From: Candidatus Obscuribacterales bacterium | GTDB lineage: Bacteria > Cyanobacteriota > Vampirovibrionia > Obscuribacterales > Obscuribacteraceae | Direction: 5' to 3' | DNA: 64,000 bases | Assembly (NCBI GenBank): GCA_020054205.1 | Contig: JAGVLS010000016.1 | Span: forward strand, 62,001 to 126,000 | Part shown: positions 33,462 through 42,246 of the stretch, in pieces | Layout: each line of letters begins with the position of its first letter | How positions within the stretch are numbered: position 1 is the stretch's first letter | Notes under the pieces: generated by a model | Told to the model about the DNA's origin: nothing | The model's database searches: none | What the model saw: only the letters and a program-made list of their open reading frames with translations | Made by a program: the position numbers and the translations under genes

Positions 33462-34883
33462 TTATTTAACCAAAACAGCAGCTTCTGCTTTTAATTCTGC
33501 TTGAGATTGAAACTGAGTACATAATGTTTCACCAATTATGCCTTGCAACCACTCTAATGTGTGCGGTACAGGAAATTGTGCTAATACTTTATTGAAAAAT
33601 CCAAGTACAACAAATTCTTCTGCTTCTTTTTGAGATAATCCACGGCTCATTAAATAAAACAATTGTTCTGGATCAACTGGACCAACCGTTGCCCCGTGAG
33701 AGCATTTAACGTCGTCAGCTAATATCTCTAATTTAGGAATAGAGTCTGCTTTTGCTCCATTAGATAGCAAAAGATTTTTATTAGACTGAAAAGCTTCTGT
33801 CTTTTGGGCTTTTTTATCAACTCGAATAATTCCTTGATACATCGACTTAGATTGATCTTTAAGTGCAACTCGGAAATTGATATCAGATTGTGTATCAGGA
33901 GCATTATGCTCTTGGATAGTATTGTAACTAAAACATTCGTTAGCTGTTCCAAATACAACTCCCAGTACTTCACTATTAGCGCCTTGCTCTTGCAAATATG
34001 TAGCGACATCAACTTTGCTTTGAGCTGCTCCAATTGCTACCGAGAGATTATCTACATGAGCATCTTTGTGAACATAATTATTTAGGCGGCTATTATAAAA
34101 CACATGTTGACCAAAATCTTGCAATTCTGCATAAGACAATTTAGCCCCAGCCTCTACATACAATTCATTTAATTGAGAAACAAGAGATAAACTTGGAGAA
34201 GCATTTATGTTTTTTGCATTGCTAGAAAGCAAAACATTTACAATATTAGCTTTGCTATTTCTTTCGGCAATTAACAATAAGCGTGAAAAGACAGCTTCTT
34301 CACATGTATTACCAACAAAATCAAAACCTAATAAAAATGGCTTTTCAATCTCTACGCTCTTTGGTATATAAACAAATATGCCACTGTTAAACAGAGCTTC
34401 CGTCAAAAGGCTAAATTTATTGTCGTGGGAGAATTTTCTAGTTTTAGTTAGATACTTTTCTGCAAGCCCAGCATGTGAGTTTACCGCCAATGATAAGGGC
34501 AATAAAATAACACCTTTTTTTTGAAGATCTGGATCTAAATAAACATGCTGAGTACCTTTTTCTGTTTGCCAGATGAATCCGGCAATTTCTTTATACTGCT
34601 TTAAAGCAGCACTCATTTCTTTAGGCAATTTTCCGCCATCAGGCAATGCTGTCTCAAACGAGCCTAGATTTGGATTTAATTTTGTTGTTTTCAATTTAGA
34701 CAAATCAAGACTATTGAGATTTATGGTTCTCCATTCATCCGCTTTTGGATCAGGCACATCTGTTGCTATATATTTTTCCCAAGCCAAACGTCTTTCTTTA
34801 GAAAGCCAAGCTGGTTCTGCTAATGAAGAGCTTATTTCTTCAATTCTATTTTTAGTTAAATCAGTTTGTGGAATACATGACAT
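33462..34883 (-). CDS. sufD: SufD, Fe-S assembly scaffold subunit
   Basis: 473 residues. Beta-helix core with the family C-terminal block DDVKCSHGATVGPVDPEQLFY (Cys/His) and [20 protein letters not shown]. SufD pairs with SufB and SufC to form the SufBC2D scaffold on which the cluster is built. The N-terminal helical part (WLSKERRLAWEKY) is normal. It follows sufB by five bases. Confidence 0.94.
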   Translation of the reverse strand: MSCIPQTDLTKNRIEEISSSLAEPAWLSKERRLAWEKYIATDVPDPKADEWRTINLNSLDLSKLKTTKLNPNLGSFETALPDGGKLPKEMSAALKQYKEIAGFIWQTEKGTQHVYLDPDLQKKGVILLPLSLAVNSHAGLAEKYLTKTRKFSHDNKFSLLTEALFNSGIFVYIPKSVEIEKPFLLGFDFVGNTCEEAVFSRLLLIAERNSKANIVNVLLSSNAKNINASPSLSLVSQLNELYVEAGAKLSYAELQDFGQHVFYNSRLNNYVHKDAHVDNLSVAIGAAQSKVDVATYLQEQGANSEVLGVVFGTANECFSYNTIQEHNAPDTQSDINFRVALKDQSKSMYQGIIRVDKKAQKTEAFQSNKNLLLSNGAKADSIPKLEILADDVKCSHGATVGPVDPEQLFYLMSRGLSQKEAEEFVVLGFFNKVLAQFPVPHTLEWLQGIIGETLCTQFQSQAELKAEAAVLVK

Positions 34884-34888
34884 AAAAA

Positions 34889-36316
34889 CTACCCGACAGA
34901 GCCTTCCATTTCTAATTGAATCAATCTATTCAGTTCAACTGCATATTCCAGTGGCAATTCTTTTGTAAATGGTTCAAAGAAGCCGTTTACAATCATTGTT
35001 GTTGCTTCGTCTTGACTGAGTCCACGACTCATCAGATAAAACAATTGTTCTTCGCCTACTTTAGATACAGTTGCTTCGTGCTCAATAGTCACATCTTTTT
35101 CATCAATTTCCATAGTCGGATAAGTGTCAGATCTGGATGCTTCATCCATAAGCAAAGCATCGCATTTAACTGATGATTTGACATTATGTGCTTCTGGGTA
35201 GACTTTCACCAAACCACGATAAGAAGTACGTCCACCATTTTTTGAAATAGACTTCGATACTATGATCGAGCTTGTATCTGGAGCAACATGTACCATTTTT
35301 GCTCCAGCATCTTGGTGTTGATCTTCACCAGCAAAAGCAATAGACAATACTTCACCATGAGCACGTGGACCGACTAAGTATATGGATGGATATTTCATAG
35401 TCAACTTAGAACCCAAATTGCCATCTACCCATTCTACTTTTGAATCTTCATGCGCAACTGCTCGCTTGGTCACCAAGTTATATACGTTTTTAGACCAGTT
35501 TTGAATTGTCGTATAACGAATATGCGCTCCAGGCTTAGCAATAAGTTCTACTACCGCTGAGTGTAATGAATCACTGGAATAAACAGGAGCTGTACATCCT
35601 TCAATATAGTGCACAAAACTACCTGGCTCAGCAATAATAAGTGTCCGTTCAAATTGACCCATATTTTCAGTATTAATTCTGAAATATGCTTGTAGTGGAA
35701 TTTCCACTCTCACTCCAGCTGGCACCCAAACAAAGCTACCACCAGACCAAACAGCTGAGTTTAAAGCAGAGAATTTATTGTCTGCAGATGGAATAACAGT
35801 ACCAAAATATTCTTTGATAATGGCTTCGTGTTCACGCAAACCAGTATCCATATCCGTAAAAATAACGCCTTGCTTTTCTAGATCTTCTCTTATGGAATGA
35901 TAAACCACTTCAGATTCATATTGAGCAGTAACGCCAGCTAAAAATTTACGTTCTGCCTCTGGAATACCAAGGCGATCAAAAGTATTTTTAATACCTTCTG
36001 GTACATCTTCCCAATTTTTACCTTGTTTTTCAGTAGCACGAACATAATAATGGATATTGGCAAAATCAATATCATTTAAAAGTTTTGCATTACCCCATTT
36101 AGGCATAGGCTTTTTCAAAAATATGTCTAAAGCCTTGAGGCGGTAATTCAACATCCATTCCGGCTCGTTTTTCATTTGCGAAATCTTGGTGACAATTTCA
36201 CGCGTCAAACCTTTGCCTGATTTAAAGGCATAATCTTTTTCAGCGTCATGAAAACCGTACTTATAGTCGGTTCCCACATTTTTTAATACATCGTCTTGTC
36301 TTAATTCTGCCACCAT
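34889..36316 (-). CDS. sufB: SufB, Fe-S assembly scaffold subunit
   Basis: 475 residues. N-terminal [19 protein letters not shown] and the central [20 protein letters not shown] (with the Cys believed to accept sulfur) are diagnostic, as is the C-terminal [18 protein letters not shown] with its conserved Glu/His. Most conserved protein of the suf system. It lies 22 bp after sufC. Confidence 0.96.
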   Translation of the reverse strand: MVAELRQDDVLKNVGTDYKYGFHDAEKDYAFKSGKGLTREIVTKISQMKNEPEWMLNYRLKALDIFLKKPMPKWGNAKLLNDIDFANIHYYVRATEKQGKNWEDVPEGIKNTFDRLGIPEAERKFLAGVTAQYESEVVYHSIREDLEKQGVIFTDMDTGLREHEAIIKEYFGTVIPSADNKFSALNSAVWSGGSFVWVPAGVRVEIPLQAYFRINTENMGQFERTLIIAEPGSFVHYIEGCTAPVYSSDSLHSAVVELIAKPGAHIRYTTIQNWSKNVYNLVTKRAVAHEDSKVEWVDGNLGSKLTMKYPSIYLVGPRAHGEVLSIAFAGEDQHQDAGAKMVHVAPDTSSIIVSKSISKNGGRTSYRGLVKVYPEAHNVKSSVKCDALLMDEASRSDTYPTMEIDEKDVTIEHEATVSKVGEEQLFYLMSRGLSQDEATTMIVNGFFEPFTKELPLEYAVELNRLIQLEMEGSVG

Positions 36317-36338
36317 TTTTTATTTCAACTCTCTTTAT

Positions 36339-37097
36339 TTAGGCTTGTGCAACCAATTCTTGTGTTATCCAGTCATAACCTTTAGCTTCTAATTCATGAG
36401 CTAATTTGCTATCTCCGGATTTGATCACTTCACCATTGTGCATTACGTGCACAAACTGAGGTGTTATGTAATTCAATAACCGTTGGTAGTGTGTGATAAG
36501 TAAAACAGCATTATCTGATGAAGCTAAACTATTAATACCTTCTGCTACTGTTTTTAAAGCATCAATATCTAAACCAGAATCCGTTTCATCAAGTACAGCC
36601 ATTTCTGGTTTGAGTAATGCCATTTGCAAGATTTCCAAACGTTTTTTCTCACCACCAGAAAATCCATCATTGACATAACGTGATAAAAATTCATTCGCAA
36701 TACCAAGCTTAGTCATATTGTCTTTAAGCTCAGCTCTAAATTCTTTGATTGGCACATCTTGCCCACGTTTTGCTTTAACAGCAGCCCGCAAGAAGTTGGA
36801 CACTGATACACCTGGAATAGCTACTGGGTATTGGAAAGCTAGATACATACCTAATCTTGCTCGCTCATCGGCAGGCATAACCAATAAGTCTTTGCCATGA
36901 AATAAAATTTGTCCTTTAGTGACTTTATAACGTGGGTGTCCCATTAAGGTATAAGACAAAGTTGATTTGCCTGAGCCATTGCGTCCCATTAATGCATGTA
37001 TTTCACCAGCATTAATAGTCAAATTAACGCCTTTGAGAATTTCTTTGTCCTCAACTGATACATGCAAGTCTTTAATCGTTAAAATTGTTTTTGTCAT
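36339..37097 (-). CDS. sufC: SufC, ABC-type ATPase of the SUF complex
   Basis: 252 residues. Walker [10 protein letters not shown], signature [13 protein letters not shown], Walker [15 protein letters not shown] (the DSGLD of SufC) and the His switch LITHYQRLL. Drives shape changes of SufBC2D. The ATG at 37097 is used; an in-frame TTG at 37109 is possible but not needed. First gene of the eight-gene operon; the divergent neighbour is the SufR-type regulator. Confidence 0.95.
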   Translation of the reverse strand: MTKTILTIKDLHVSVEDKEILKGVNLTINAGEIHALMGRNGSGKSTLSYTLMGHPRYKVTKGQILFHGKDLLVMPADERARLGMYLAFQYPVAIPGVSVSNFLRAAVKAKRGQDVPIKEFRAELKDNMTKLGIANEFLSRYVNDGFSGGEKKRLEILQMALLKPEMAVLDETDSGLDIDALKTVAEGINSLASSDNAVLLITHYQRLLNYITPQFVHVMHNGEVIKSGDSKLAHELEAKGYDWITQELVAQA

Positions 37098-37167
37098 TTT
37101 ATTGTCCAAAACGCCTTAATTTACTGGTTTTATACTCTATTTTACCAAGATTAAATGCCTGAAAACT

Positions 37168-37204
37168 TTGATTTGACGGCTTTTATAGATATAATAGTAT
37201 AAAA
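37168..37204. promoter_or_regulatory. Promoter and inverted repeat between sufC and sufR
   Basis: On the plus strand TTGATT (37168-37173) and TATAAT (37190-37195) with a 16-base spacer make a fair promoter. Overlapping it, TTTTATA (37181-37187) and TATAAAA (37198-37204) form a perfect 7-bp inverted repeat with a 10-base spacer. This could be the SufR operator controlling both directions. The CAAC-N6-GTTG site known from Synechocystis was not found. Confidence 0.45.
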
Positions 37205-37324
37205 ATCATATAAAACCGCTAACTATTAATAATGATTTCCCAAAAGACCATATTAAAGTTAACCAAATCATATAATCAGAATAGAGACTCTTTTTTATAG
37301 CAAAAACAAGGAAATATAGTCTGA

Positions 37325-37966
37325 ATGGTTACTCAGCCATTACTTGAAAATCCAGAAAACACTCACCAGGCAGTACTTGTACACTTAAAAAGCCATAATG
37401 AGATGTCTGTTGGCGAGTTATGCGATAAATTAGGTGTAACTTCAATGGCTGTCCGCCGCCACTTATCTGGACTACAAAGAGATGGTTTAGTTGAATGCCG
37501 TCTAGTTAAACAAAGCCGTGGGCGCCCTACATACCGTTATCGCCTGACAGCAAAAGCAGAGTCTTTATTTCCTTCTGGATTAGGCAGCCTGGCTTATGAT
37601 TTACTAGATGCTACTTTTGAAAAAAGTGGTCATAAAGGTGTTATGGAACTACTAACCAATCGAAATGATTGGTTAGTTAAGAAGCTTTCACCTCGTCTTA
37701 AGTCTTTAAATCTCAAAGAACGCATTGCTGAAGTTGCCAAAATATTTTCTGAAAACGGTTATATGACCAAATGGGAAACATTGCCAGATGGGAATTATTT
37801 CATTTATCAACAACATTGTGCTGTACATCATTTGGCCACTCAATATAGACAATTATGTGTCTTAGAGCCAAAACTAATTGAAGAGCTATTAGGTATTAAA
37901 GTCACTCGTCAGCAATACATGCTAAAAGATGATCCAATTTGTGGTTATTTAGTTCAGGCTAAATAA
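37325..37966 (+). CDS. sufR: SufR-type Fe-S-sensing transcriptional repressor
   Basis: 213 residues. N-terminal winged helix (MSVGELCDKLGVTSMAVRRHL, DGLVECRLVKQSRGRPTYRY) and a C-terminal half with Cys165, Cys178 and Cys206. The spacing C-x12-C followed by C-x27 resembles SufR of cyanobacteria, described as C-x12-C-x13-C-x14-C; the third of those four Cys is missing here (Lys192 region). SufR with its cluster represses suf genes; loss of the cluster under iron or oxidative stress relieves this. Its place, divergent from sufC, is the cyanobacterial arrangement. Confidence 0.9.
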   Translation: MVTQPLLENPENTHQAVLVHLKSHNEMSVGELCDKLGVTSMAVRRHLSGLQRDGLVECRLVKQSRGRPTYRYRLTAKAESLFPSGLGSLAYDLLDATFEKSGHKGVMELLTNRNDWLVKKLSPRLKSLNLKERIAEVAKIFSENGYMTKWETLPDGNYFIYQQHCAVHHLATQYRQLCVLEPKLIEELLGIKVTRQQYMLKDDPICGYLVQAK

Positions 37967-38682
37967 TGGATCTTAAAAATGAGCTTTTTGCATATCGAGA
38001 TAAGGCTACTTCTTTAGTTCGAAAAGAAGGTGTTTCCCCCGACTTGGTTCTCACCAACGAATTAGCTAATCCTGGATCGGATACACGCTCTGGACTAAGT
38101 TTTATTTGTTGGCCAAACGAAAAGCTATTAGAACATATCTCATCACTACAAAATTATTTAAAAGCGCTAGAGCCCAATCAATATTATTATCCTAAAACAG
38201 ATTTGCATTTGACCATGTTAGAAATTCGTTTTAATGAGCCGTTAAAGGTAGTAGAAGATTTGGCTCAAAAAATTTCATCTATTGGTGCAAATATTTTTTG
38301 CGATTTAAAAGCACCAATTATAGAGCCATATACACTTGTTACCGACCCAAAAGGCTTAGCTTTAAATTTATTGCCAGATACAGACAATCAAAATCAATTG
38401 GAAATTTTACGTAAAACAATAGTTGAACGTCTAAATCAAAATGGCTTTGTTATTAAACCTAGATATGAAGCTAAATTTGGTCATATCACTTTAATGCGTT
38501 ATCTTAATCAAATAAAAGACATAGGCTCATGGTTGCATGCAATTGATACTGCACCAATCAACCAAAGTATTTCATGGACATTAGACAGTTTATATTTGAG
38601 CTGGGGAGCAGATTGGTATTGCATGCTTAATCGCAACACTCAATTTGGTCCATATACTCTTGCCATAACTCCACACCCGTAA
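37966..38682 (+). CDS. 2H phosphoesterase-superfamily protein (LigT-like), coupled to sufR
   Basis: 238 residues. Two H-x-T motifs, HLT (81-83, in TDLHLTMLEI) and HIT (173-175, in KFGHITLMRY), set about 90 residues apart in the two lobes, define the 2H phosphoesterase fold. Members act on 2',3'-cyclic phosphates, ADP-ribose 1'',2''-cyclic phosphate or 2'-5' linked RNA. The start overlaps the sufR stop by one base (TAATG), so translation is coupled. The last 56 bases overlap the convergent SDR gene. Substrate unknown; a tie to Fe-S stress is only positional. Confidence 0.85.
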   Translation: MDLKNELFAYRDKATSLVRKEGVSPDLVLTNELANPGSDTRSGLSFICWPNEKLLEHISSLQNYLKALEPNQYYYPKTDLHLTMLEIRFNEPLKVVEDLAQKISSIGANIFCDLKAPIIEPYTLVTDPKGLALNLLPDTDNQNQLEILRKTIVERLNQNGFVIKPRYEAKFGHITLMRYLNQIKDIGSWLHAIDTAPINQSISWTLDSLYLSWGADWYCMLNRNTQFGPYTLAITPHP

Positions 38683-39637
38683 GCAATTCTTGTTCTTTTT
38701 TTCTTGTTAACCACAAATCACTATCTGGTTGATTATCTGTTTTATCCCACAACCATGTATCGTGTATAGTAGACTCAAGATTTCTTATCTTAAGTCCATT
38801 TGCTAAAGCTTTACTGGCATCGATAGATAAAAAACCATTATCTGACTCGGGCAACCATAAAGGCATTTCACTCCAGGGTGTTATTTTATTATCTAATAAA
38901 CTTTTGTCAGACAACCAAATAAATTCAACATTGTTATTAATTACTTGTTTGCATTTATCTAAAAATTTTTGCATGGTAAGTTCTTGTCCATGACCAACAG
39001 CATTATATGTACCTGTTAAATGATTTTTTAGAGCAAATAAGATCCATTCAGCTAAATCGCGACAATCAATAAATTGAATAGGGCGCTCTGGTTTTCCTGG
39101 CGCTAATATTTTTCCACCATGATTAATACGGCGCAACCAATAAATAAAGCGTCTAGTTTGATCATATGCTCCAACAATTAAACCAGGGCGCACAATAAAA
39201 CTACTTTCTGGAAATGCTTCATTTGCTATTTTTTCTGCTTCTGCTTTAGAAGCACCATAATATTCAGGACTCGTTTGGCAATGTTGCGGCAATAATTCAA
39301 TTACTTGATGATTTTCATTAATATTACCTGCCTCCATATTGGCATAAACAGAAATTGTAGAAATTAAAGTGTAATGACTAAAAGATTTTTTGGGAATTAA
39401 TTGAACATCCTCAGCATTATAAGCACAAGTGTCAACAACAGCATCCCATTTTCTATCTTTTAACACTTGTTGAAATGTAGCCGATCTTCTATCAGCTTTA
39501 ATTCTTTCAACACCAGGAAATAGTTGTGGATTTGTTTGTTGTCTATTCAACAAAGTAATTTCATGCCCTTCATCAAGAGCAGCTTCCACAAAATGTCTGC
39601 CAACAAATTTGGTGCCACCAATAACTAATATTTTCAT
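38627..39637 (-). CDS. NAD(P)-binding atypical SDR, CSP41-like epimerase family
   Basis: 336 residues. N-terminal Rossmann motif VIGGTKFVGRHFVEAAL, the CSP41-type block VERIKADRR, and YYGASKAEAEK as the modified YxxxK. The GGT-x-FVG start and DTCAY motif place it among the CSP41/isoflavone-reductase-like epimerases of cyanobacteria and plastids, some of which bind RNA rather than act on sugars. It ends by overlapping the tail of the convergent 2H gene over 56 bases. Confidence 0.88.
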   Translation of the reverse strand: MKILVIGGTKFVGRHFVEAALDEGHEITLLNRQQTNPQLFPGVERIKADRRSATFQQVLKDRKWDAVVDTCAYNAEDVQLIPKKSFSHYTLISTISVYANMEAGNINENHQVIELLPQHCQTSPEYYGASKAEAEKIANEAFPESSFIVRPGLIVGAYDQTRRFIYWLRRINHGGKILAPGKPERPIQFIDCRDLAEWILFALKNHLTGTYNAVGHGQELTMQKFLDKCKQVINNNVEFIWLSDKSLLDNKITPWSEMPLWLPESDNGFLSIDASKALANGLKIRNLESTIHDTWLWDKTDNQPDSDLWLTRKKEQELLTGVELWQEYMDQIECCD

Positions 39638-39706
39638 GCTTTCCCTTGACTGCCGTTTTGGATATCAAGAATGTTACTATAAACAAATAGATTTAACAAA
39701 GGAGAC

Positions 39707-40465
39707 ATGGAGCTTAAAATGGCTGACATTGTAAGTGATCCAAGATATTTAGCACCAATAGCTACAAGCGCGGGCATTGCTGTCACTTTAGTTTTGTGGA
39801 CTATGGGATTACGTAATAAAGAGATTTCATATGAAATAGTATCCAATACTCCACTTATAAGTTTGAAAGAAGAAGTAAAAGATCATATTCAAATTGTTTT
39901 TCGCAATGAGCCAGTACACGATGTTCATTTGATTTTAGTGAAAGTTACGAACACAGGACATATTCCAATTAAAGCTAGTGATTTTGATGAAAAGCTTTCT
40001 ATCAATATGGATAGCGAAGCACGCATACTAGTAGCAGAAATTGTTGAAACAATGCCACGTAATCTAGAAAAACGAACTAAAGAAGATACTGAAACAAAAT
40101 CATTAATATCTTCAATAAGCAATAACCAAGTGGTGCTTAATCCTGTTCTTTTAAATTATAAAGACTATATATTAGTGAAATTGTTAGCTAGCTATGGTAG
40201 CAAAAATCCAACTGTCGATGGTCATATTGAAGGCATTCAAGACATCAAAAAAGCTAAAGAAAATAATTTGGTTCCAATTTTATTAGCTAATGTTGGCTCT
40301 TTTGTCATGGCAGTTTCATTATTCTTTATGGAACCGTCAGCAATATTTTCGAACGCTATTGGAGATTATGCTCCATATTTATTGTTGTTTTTATTAGGTT
40401 ACGTAATGCTTTTATCTGGCGTTTATTATCAACGCTTATCTAAAACTTTCGTTCGACCAGTCTAA
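39707..40465 (+). CDS. Hypothetical membrane protein, three TM segments and soluble domain
   Basis: 252 residues, not recognised. One N-terminal membrane segment (about 15-34), a ~160-residue soluble region rich in beta strands (HIQIVFRNEPVHDVHLILVKV, TGHIPIKASDF), and two C-terminal membrane helices (about 197-216 and 225-243). The middle resembles a small beta-sandwich. AAGGAG lies only two bases before this ATG and 14 before the next in-frame ATG (39719), so the start is uncertain. It is followed 30 bp later by the CHASE3 gene on the same strand. Confidence 0.72.
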   Translation: MELKMADIVSDPRYLAPIATSAGIAVTLVLWTMGLRNKEISYEIVSNTPLISLKEEVKDHIQIVFRNEPVHDVHLILVKVTNTGHIPIKASDFDEKLSINMDSEARILVAEIVETMPRNLEKRTKEDTETKSLISSISNNQVVLNPVLLNYKDYILVKLLASYGSKNPTVDGHIEGIQDIKKAKENNLVPILLANVGSFVMAVSLFFMEPSAIFSNAIGDYAPYLLLFLLGYVMLLSGVYYQRLSKTFVRPV

Positions 40466-40495
40466 AGCAAGATACGATAATACAGGATCAAATAA

Positions 40496-41122
40496 ATGAA
40501 TTGGTTAATTGAAAAAAGAACACTGATAATAGTTATATGTGCATTATTACCAACAGCAATTGTTGGATTTATTGCTTGTCACCAAACTTCTAAAATTATT
40601 AAAAGCAGTGAAAAATTATCACATTCCCAACAAGTCCATGACGAATTAGATGACATTTTATCCTTATGCAAAGACGTAGAAACAGGTGGTCGTGGATTTG
40701 CTCTTACTGGCAAAGACGAGTTTTTACAACCATATTTTAATGCTACTTCTGAATTAGATAAACATTTTAGACATCTCAGTCAACTGACACGCAACAATTC
40801 AAATATGCAAGAAAAACTAATTGCACTTGACGCTAGTGTTGATAAAAAAATTGAACAAGTTGAAAAGCTGGTTCTAACTAGAAAACAAAAGGGCTTTGAA
40901 GCAGCTGGACAACTTGTCTCTACTGGCACAGGTAGGAAAATAATGGAAAACATCCGCAGACAAGTAAAAGAAATGGATGATGAAGAAGACAGATTTATGC
41001 AAACCATATCTGGACAATCAGAAGATAGCAATGCCCAGACATTGAGAGTATCAACTATTTTGGCAGTTTTTGCCCTTGCCTTAATTGGCTGCAATGTCTT
41101 TTTTGCTAGATTACCAGACTAG
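40496..41122 (+). CDS. Orphan CHASE3-domain membrane protein without kinase
   Basis: 208 residues. TM1 (about 8-28), a CHASE3 extracellular helical sensor (about 35-185, with DVETGGRGFALTGKDEFLQPY, the family hallmark) and TM2 (about 183-201), then the protein ends after five residues (RLPD). CHASE3 normally precedes HAMP, HisKA or GGDEF domains; none follows in any frame here. It is either a bare sensor subunit working with another protein or the stable remnant of a kinase gene. Confidence 0.83.
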   Translation: MNWLIEKRTLIIVICALLPTAIVGFIACHQTSKIIKSSEKLSHSQQVHDELDDILSLCKDVETGGRGFALTGKDEFLQPYFNATSELDKHFRHLSQLTRNNSNMQEKLIALDASVDKKIEQVEKLVLTRKQKGFEAAGQLVSTGTGRKIMENIRRQVKEMDDEEDRFMQTISGQSEDSNAQTLRVSTILAVFALALIGCNVFFARLPD

Positions 41123-41141
41123 AATTAGAAGAGGAGAAGAT

Positions 41142-41594
41142 ATGAATAAGGTTTCGTGGTTACTAATTACCGCAAGTGCATTTACAGGAGCAATGCTTAG
41201 TCAAATGCCACTTTGTGCACAACAAACTGATGTTAATCCTAATGCCAAGGAAAAAGTGAAATTTTATAATGCTCCCCGCCAAATGCAAATTTCTGACGAG
41301 AGACCCATAATTAGGGATTTCCGTGAAGCACCCAGTACTCTTAATAAGGGTCCAGAAAAAATTCATACTATTGATGAGCGAGAACACAAAATCCACAAGC
41401 ATCAAACAAAAAAATATGTAGGTGATTTTGATAGCACATTGCATAAAGAACGCGATGTTTCTAACAAGTTGAAAAAAGCAGGACATCCACATCCTGAAAT
41501 AGAGAAAAGTAAAGACAACCAAAAAAATAAACAATTAGGCTGTCTGATCTCTACATTCAATCATAATTTCTTTTACACAAGCGGCTGGACTTAG
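41142..41594 (+). CDS. Small exported hypothetical protein, His/Lys-rich
   Basis: 150 residues from the ATG at 41142, with GAGGAG seven to nine bases upstream; an earlier in-frame ATG (41085) lies inside the CHASE3 gene. Signal peptide (about 1-26, MPLCAQQ), then a hydrophilic chain with clustered His and Lys (EHKIHKHQTKKY, KKAGHPHPEIEKSK). The His-rich part could bind metal. The last 60 bases overlap the end of the convergent SDR gene, so the final ~20 residues may be less constrained. Function unknown. Confidence 0.68.
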   Translation: MNKVSWLLITASAFTGAMLSQMPLCAQQTDVNPNAKEKVKFYNAPRQMQISDERPIIRDFREAPSTLNKGPEKIHTIDEREHKIHKHQTKKYVGDFDSTLHKERDVSNKLKKAGHPHPEIEKSKDNQKNKQLGCLISTFNHNFFYTSGWT

Positions 41595-42242
41595 TGTTAA
41601 AAGCCAATTTATAGTTTTCATAATATCATCAGGTTGAATCATTTCATGACTGTCAAGTCCTGAGTGTTGTGCCATATCTGTATCTACCCAACTTGGACAA
41701 AGCGCAGTGACTTTAATTCCCAGTGGAGTTAATTCATGATAAAGAGATTCAGATAGACCTACTAAACCAAATTTAGAGGCACCATATGTACCATAATGAG
41801 CAAAACCAATTTTACCGGCACGCGAAGCAACATTTATAATTAAACCTGTTTTTTGTTGTTTCATAACTGGCACAACGGACTTTAAAAAATAAAAAGCACC
41901 AAATAAATTTATCCTGAGCACTTCTTCAAATTCTTTTTCGCTTACATCAACAGAACCGACTTTTCCAATGCCAGCATTATTAAAAAGCACATCAATACGA
42001 CCAAATTTTGATATTACTTCAGAGACAGATTTGGCTACCGCTTTTTCATCTTGTACATCAATGGGCATGGTGAGAATACAAGCTGGGTCGATTTTATATT
42101 GCTGACAAATAAGATTTTTCAATTCAAATAATGAATCTTTTGAACGAGCAATTAAAGCTAAATTAAAACCATCCTTAGCTAATCCTAAAGCAACTGCTTT
42201 ACCAATACCACGGCTAGCTCCTGTTACAATTGCTACTTTCAT
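41535..42242 (-). CDS. Short-chain dehydrogenase/reductase
   Basis: 235 residues, a classical SDR. TGASRGIG (cofactor loop), NNAGIGKVGSVDV, INVASRAG with the catalytic Ser, and YGASK with Tyr and Lys. An Arg (ARSKDSL) after strand 2 suggests NADP(H). Substrate unknown. It starts four bases after pyruvate kinase ends, so it is the third gene of a GH57-pyk-SDR transcript. Confidence 0.9.
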   Translation of the reverse strand: MKVAIVTGASRGIGKAVALGLAKDGFNLALIARSKDSLFELKNLICQQYKIDPACILTMPIDVQDEKAVAKSVSEVISKFGRIDVLFNNAGIGKVGSVDVSEKEFEEVLRINLFGAFYFLKSVVPVMKQQKTGLIINVASRAGKIGFAHYGTYGASKFGLVGLSESLYHELTPLGIKVTALCPSWVDTDMAQHSGLDSHEMIQPDDIMKTINWLLTLSPAACVKEIMIECRDQTA

Positions 42243-42246
42243 AAGG

